Shown here: piece after piece, positions 61,181 through 64,000 of the stretch
How positions within the stretch are numbered: position 1 is the first letter of the stretch
Layout: each line of letters begins with the position of its first letter
NCBI RefSeq assembly: GCF_000758165.1
Contig: NZ_JNUP01000045.1
Location: forward strand, 42,894-106,893
Direction of reading: 5' to 3'
DNA from: Spirochaeta lutea
GTDB lineage: Bacteria > Spirochaetota > Spirochaetia > DSM-27196 > Salinispiraceae
DNA: 64,000 nt
The notes under the pieces: model-generated
What the model saw: the letters and a program-made list of their open reading frames with translations, nothing else
What the model was told of the DNA's origin: nothing
Databases searched by the model: none
Position numbers and translations under genes: made by a program

Positions 61181-61203
61181 TCTTCTCTCCTCATTATCTA
61201 TTT

Positions 61204-61312
61204 CTTAGTGCGCAAAAGGTTGTAAACTACCCCAGATATAGCGGAACCATCTTATTTTTTATCCACTGGTAGTGTGCCCAAGGTGAAAAGTTACAACCTT
61301 TTGCGCACTATA
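61204..61312 (-). mobile_element. 109-bp MITE-like element, copy 4
   Basis: Perfect terminal inverted repeats (TAGTGCGCAAAAGGTTGTAA and complement, 61206-61310) flanked by perfect 9-bp direct repeats TATCTATTT at 61195-61203 and 61313-61321. Inner arm in minus orientation. The best-preserved copy. Confidence 0.88.
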
Positions 61313-61321
61313 TATCTATTT

Positions 61322-61484
61322 CATGGGTCAAGCCCATGTGTTTTCCCCATCCAGCTGTTCCGTACTGTGCAGTACCCCTGACCCCCGTATTTATTCATGG
61401 GATCATGCTTACCGGACTACTTCAAGACGATCTGCCAAGGGACCCCAGTACTGCTGTGCAGGGCCGTTCACTGCAACCCCGTAA
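61322..61484. other. Non-coding region downstream of the acetyltransferase
   Basis: Holds a CATGGG/CCCATG hairpin just inside (about 61323-61339) and a GTACTG/CAGTAC palindrome near 61373. No gene and no clear terminator. Confidence 0.4.
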
Positions 61485-62300
61485 TTAGGTCAGATTGTAT
61501 CGTCCTGCAGATCTCTCCCGCCACCTGCGCACATCCGCTTCAGGCACTGAATCGTAGGATTGAAACAACCTTGGGTTCTGTTCCAGGAGGAATTGTACAA
61601 AATCCACCATCGGGGTCACCTGAACCAAAATACACCGTGCATCCCCGATATACCCCTCGGTAGCCGCTCCCAGATTGAGCAGGGGCTTCTCAAGTTTCCC
61701 GTAGGTCTGAGAGACATCACCGAATCTGCTCTGATGCCGATACTGCGGGCAGTTAACCAAGCCGTGTTCAGTCCGAACCTTCAGTGGCTGGGGTACCGGG
61801 GAAAGCCGGTCGGGAATATCCATCCATTCCTCCACCCCGTGAATCAAGGTATTACTCCTCATAGAACAGCCTAAAAACAGAATCTTCGCCTCGATATCCA
61901 CCAAGCGCCCCCAACATCCCGAACGCGGGCAGGCTGTACGGGTTAATTCTTCACCCTTCGTATAGGATTCAGCATCCCGACCGATGGCAGCCACCGAATG
62001 GGTAGGGTGCAGACTCCGGAACACCCCTGGCCGCTTCATAAAGAGGTTGGTCAGAATACCCACACATGACGCATCGGTTTTCGGATCAAACACGGGGTTG
62101 GTTTCACCTACCTGCTTCCATGTATGGGTGGGGAACATGAGCAATCCCGCAGCCAGATACTCAATAAACGCATCCAGTACGGTGTCTGCACCCCCCTCTA
62201 CCTCGCCCAGAGCCTTCATCGAGGAATGGATCAACAGCCGGTCTTCAGGGTCGATACCCAGCTTAGAAATTTCGCCCTTCAGTGTCATTTTCGTATGCAT
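61485..62300 (-). CDS. AAC(3)-family N-acetyltransferase (YokD-like)
   Basis: 271 residues of the antibiotic N-acetyltransferase fold. Motifs: LLIHSSMKALGEVEGGAD, PTHTW, SLHPTHSVAAIG and HGVEEW, with the conserved His and Glu placed as in AAC(3) enzymes. The family includes both aminoglycoside acetyltransferases and chromosomal YokD-type proteins of unknown substrate. Nothing here (no integron, IS or resistance neighbours) points to acquired resistance. ATG at 62300 with GGAG nine bases before. Confidence 0.85.
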   Translation of the reverse strand: MHTKMTLKGEISKLGIDPEDRLLIHSSMKALGEVEGGADTVLDAFIEYLAAGLLMFPTHTWKQVGETNPVFDPKTDASCVGILTNLFMKRPGVFRSLHPTHSVAAIGRDAESYTKGEELTRTACPRSGCWGRLVDIEAKILFLGCSMRSNTLIHGVEEWMDIPDRLSPVPQPLKVRTEHGLVNCPQYRHQSRFGDVSQTYGKLEKPLLNLGAATEGYIGDARCILVQVTPMVDFVQFLLEQNPRLFQSYDSVPEADVRRWRERSAGRYNLT

Positions 62301-62411
62301 TTTCAACGTCTCCTGGTTTCATGGTATCCTCCTCCCGAGCCCAACCCAGGGCCATGAAGGCTGCACGCATCGCCGTTTGCAATGCAACAAGGTACCCTCC
62401 CATGATAGCAT

Positions 62412-62439
62412 AAAAAAACCCTCCCGGTGCGGGAGGGTT
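62412..62439 (-). terminator. Rho-independent terminator of the SLC1 symporter gene
   Basis: CCCTCCCG-GTG-CGGGAGGG with an A-run at 62412-62418 that becomes a U-tract on the minus strand. Confidence 0.88.
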
Positions 62440-62461
62440 CTTCGACACAATACTTCGGTTT

Positions 62462-63832
62462 TTAGGGTGATTCTGCTGTCTGAGGCTCTTCCGAAGAATC
62501 GGTAAAAACCTGACTGTTGAAAGCCTCCCGGTCGAACTCCCCGAGGGAATTCCCGACGATAACAGAGGTTGTCAGGTCACCGGTCACGTTCGTAGCGGTT
62601 CGGAACATGTCAACCAGGAAATCTACCCCGGCAACCAACCCGATGGCCTCCACGGGTAGTCCAACCGCGGAGAGGGTGATTACCGTGAACGCAGTGGCCC
62701 CCATGGGAACCGCTGCGCTCCCGATACTGGCTAAGATTGATACCACTACAATCAGAACATACTGAATCAGGCTCAGATCAATCCCGAAGGCATTCGCCGC
62801 AAAAATCGAAACCATAGCAGGATAAATCCCACCGCAGGCATCCATATTCATTACCGCACCAATAGGCCCCACAAAGTTTGATACCCGGGAAGATACCTTA
62901 AGCCGGTTAATCATGGTGTTGATGGTTAGGGTCAAGGTCCCTGCACTGGAGCGGCTTGTAAAGGCCAACAGCATGGCCGGGGATGCCGCCCGGTAAAATC
63001 TCCAAGGATTTATCCGTGCTACCCCCCCTAACAGCCCACCGTAAACAAGGCCGATCTGTAGGGCACAGGCGATGACAATCCCCAGTACAAAGAGCCCCAA
63101 ATCCGGTAACGCTGATAGCCCGGTATTGCTCATCCAGTATGCCATGAGCCCCAGGACACCGAAGGGCGTCAGGCTGATTACGAGCTTGGTAAGGCGAATC
63201 ACCACATGAAGAACCGAGCTGATCACCTCTCGGAAAGCAGCCACCCGTTCAGGTTTCCGTCCCTGTTCAATCACCGCAGCTACCCCCAGGAGGACTGAGA
63301 ATACAACCAAAGGAATTAACCTGGTTTCCGCCGCTGCCTCCACCGGATTGGAAGGAATAAAGCTACGGAACTGTTGAAAAATGCTGCCGATACTCGTTTC
63401 CTCCCGGGGTGCCAAGCCCTCGGTAACGGCTCCTGCACCGATTCCCAAGATAGACGCAAGGATTATACCAATGAGACTCGCGATGGTCGCTGTAATGAGG
63501 AACAGACCCAGGGTTCGTGTTCCCAGCTGTTTGAGTTCTCGGGTATTTTCAAGCTTCAGGAACCCGGCAATGATGCTGGTGGGCACCAGGGGAATGATAA
63601 GCATCCGTAAAAGATCCACATACCCGTAGCCCACAAGGCTAAACCATCGACGTAGTTCTCCCCCGGTCTCCTCACTCACTCCTGCAAAAACTCCCAATCC
63701 CAGGGCCATACCTGCCAGCATGGCAATGAAGACCCGAACAGAAAAAGAGAGGGATGTAAATCGTTTTAACAAACCCAGACCGACAAGCAATAGAACAAAG
63801 CCTGCCAACCAAAGCAGAACTGTAGTATCCAT
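62462..63832 (-). CDS. Dicarboxylate/amino acid:cation symporter (SLC1/DAACS family)
   Basis: 456 residues with eight TM segments and two re-entrant hairpins. Hairpin 1 serine-rich motif (AFTSRSSAGTLTLT), TM7 region (GAVMNMDACGGIYPAMV) and hairpin 2 (GSAAVPMGATAF), then the substrate Asp/Arg region in VDFLVDMFRTATNVTGD. Takes up glutamate/aspartate or C4-dicarboxylates with Na+ or H+; the Na+ gradient could come from NQR. The MDACGG string replaces the usual NMDGTA of glutamate transporters, so the substrate may be different. Single gene with its own promoter and terminator. Confidence 0.9.
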   Translation of the reverse strand: MDTTVLLWLAGFVLLLVGLGLLKRFTSLSFSVRVFIAMLAGMALGLGVFAGVSEETGGELRRWFSLVGYGYVDLLRMLIIPLVPTSIIAGFLKLENTRELKQLGTRTLGLFLITATIASLIGIILASILGIGAGAVTEGLAPREETSIGSIFQQFRSFIPSNPVEAAAETRLIPLVVFSVLLGVAAVIEQGRKPERVAAFREVISSVLHVVIRLTKLVISLTPFGVLGLMAYWMSNTGLSALPDLGLFVLGIVIACALQIGLVYGGLLGGVARINPWRFYRAASPAMLLAFTSRSSAGTLTLTINTMINRLKVSSRVSNFVGPIGAVMNMDACGGIYPAMVSIFAANAFGIDLSLIQYVLIVVVSILASIGSAAVPMGATAFTVITLSAVGLPVEAIGLVAGVDFLVDMFRTATNVTGDLTTSVIVGNSLGEFDREAFNSQVFTDSSEEPQTAESP

Positions 63833-63851
63833 ATCAAACTCCTTTACTCAG

Positions 63852-63881
63852 ATATTACACTTACTGTAGCAGGTTAGTCAA
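63852..63881 (-). promoter_or_regulatory. Promoter of the SLC1 symporter gene
   Basis: Minus strand: TTGACT, 18 bp, TAATAT. AAGGAG follows before the ATG at 63832, so this one has a normal leader. Confidence 0.65.
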
Positions 63882-63919
63882 GTTTCATGCAAACCTTCAC
63901 CCAGTCCGTGGAATCCTTT

Positions 63920-64000
63920 CATAGTGCGCAGAACCCTGTAACTTTTTGCAAACCTTCCCCCACCCTTGAAGCAAACCCTATGTTCTTCCCGGATATATGG
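63920..64000 (+). mobile_element. MITE-like element, copy 5, diverged and cut by the window edge
   Basis: It begins TAGTGCGC at 63922, followed after some changes by TGTAACTTTT, as in the left arm of copies 2 and 4. The right end would lie about 30 bp outside the window. The bases before it, GAATCCTTT (63911-63919), resemble the target sites of the other copies. Confidence 0.5.

Noticed and set aside
61485..62300. Acquired aminoglycoside resistance gene
   Set aside because: No integron, IS or other resistance gene nearby; chromosomal YokD-like relatives are common and often have no resistance role.
1..64000. CRISPR arrays, tRNA or rRNA genes, prophage or conjugative modules
   Set aside because: None seen on either strand: no regularly spaced repeats, no T-arm/CCA-type clusters in gaps, no integrase or structural phage genes.

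Overview
Organism. The window looks like chromosome from a free-living, diderm spirochaete (Spirochaetota). This is an inference, not a database match. The support is the combination of an LL-diaminopimelate aminotransferase, a class III cyclase, HTH-less LacI-type/GGDEF and REC-PAS-GGDEF-EAL signalling proteins, a Na+-NQR-type redox pump, many lipoproteins and outer-membrane barrels, and the absence of any plasmid or phage backbone. No rRNA, tRNA or CRISPR was seen.

Layout. 1-8.4 kb: GAF protein (cut by the left edge), dapL, a CXXCH-sensor adenylate cyclase overlapping a cytochrome P460-like lipoprotein, ribA, a methyltransferase and a large hybrid histidine kinase. 8.4-11.5 kb: an outer-membrane-type protein and a phosphohexomutase. 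11.6-16.0 kb: a minus-strand operon of glycan-binding-type surface proteins (multi-module lipoprotein, CBM48-like domain joined to a barrel, small lipoprotein) behind two LacI-type palindromes. 16.3-22.3 kb: PerM-like permease, trpS, HAD phosphatase, Fe-S-free MutY-like glycosylase and an HTH-less LacI/GGDEF protein. 23.2-29.5 kb: pyruvate dehydrogenase genes with lipoate ligase, divergent from nqrBCDEF (29.9-34.6 kb), which has no nqrA beside it. 34.7-39.6 kb: c-di-GMP protein, aroK-aroC, rubredoxin. 39.7-44.6 kb: four exported envelope proteins including a lytic transglycosylase. 44.6-54.5 kb: ABC-F protein, exoA, rhomboid, prfA, prmC, rel, tpx, a mini phosphoacceptor protein, trmL, proC. 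54.6-63.8 kb: hydrolase, serS, neuB-like gene, ettA, YwbE-like, flavodoxin, AAC(3)-like acetyltransferase and an SLC1 symporter.

Two genome-scale patterns stand out. First, a 109-bp palindromic element (MITE-like) occurs four times complete and once cut by the right edge. It has 20-bp terminal inverted repeats and is flanked by 9-bp direct repeats. One copy places a -35 box exactly 17 bp from a -10 made by its own target duplication, upstream of proC. Second, many genes have a sigma70-type -35/-10 pair whose -10 ends only 6-9 bases before the start codon, which predicts leaderless mRNAs and fixes several start codons (dapL, the hybrid kinase, exoA, serS).

How the genes fit together. Pyruvate is oxidised by PDH (lipoylated through the linked ligase) and NADH can be reoxidised by NQR with Na+ export, which could power symporters such as the SLC1 protein. 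Surface glycan-binding proteins and cyclic-nucleotide/c-di-GMP sensors suggest a polysaccharide-using, environmentally responsive lifestyle. The best candidates for undescribed biology are the Sus-like operon with its paired operators, the haem-type cyclase/cytochrome pair and the 109-bp element.
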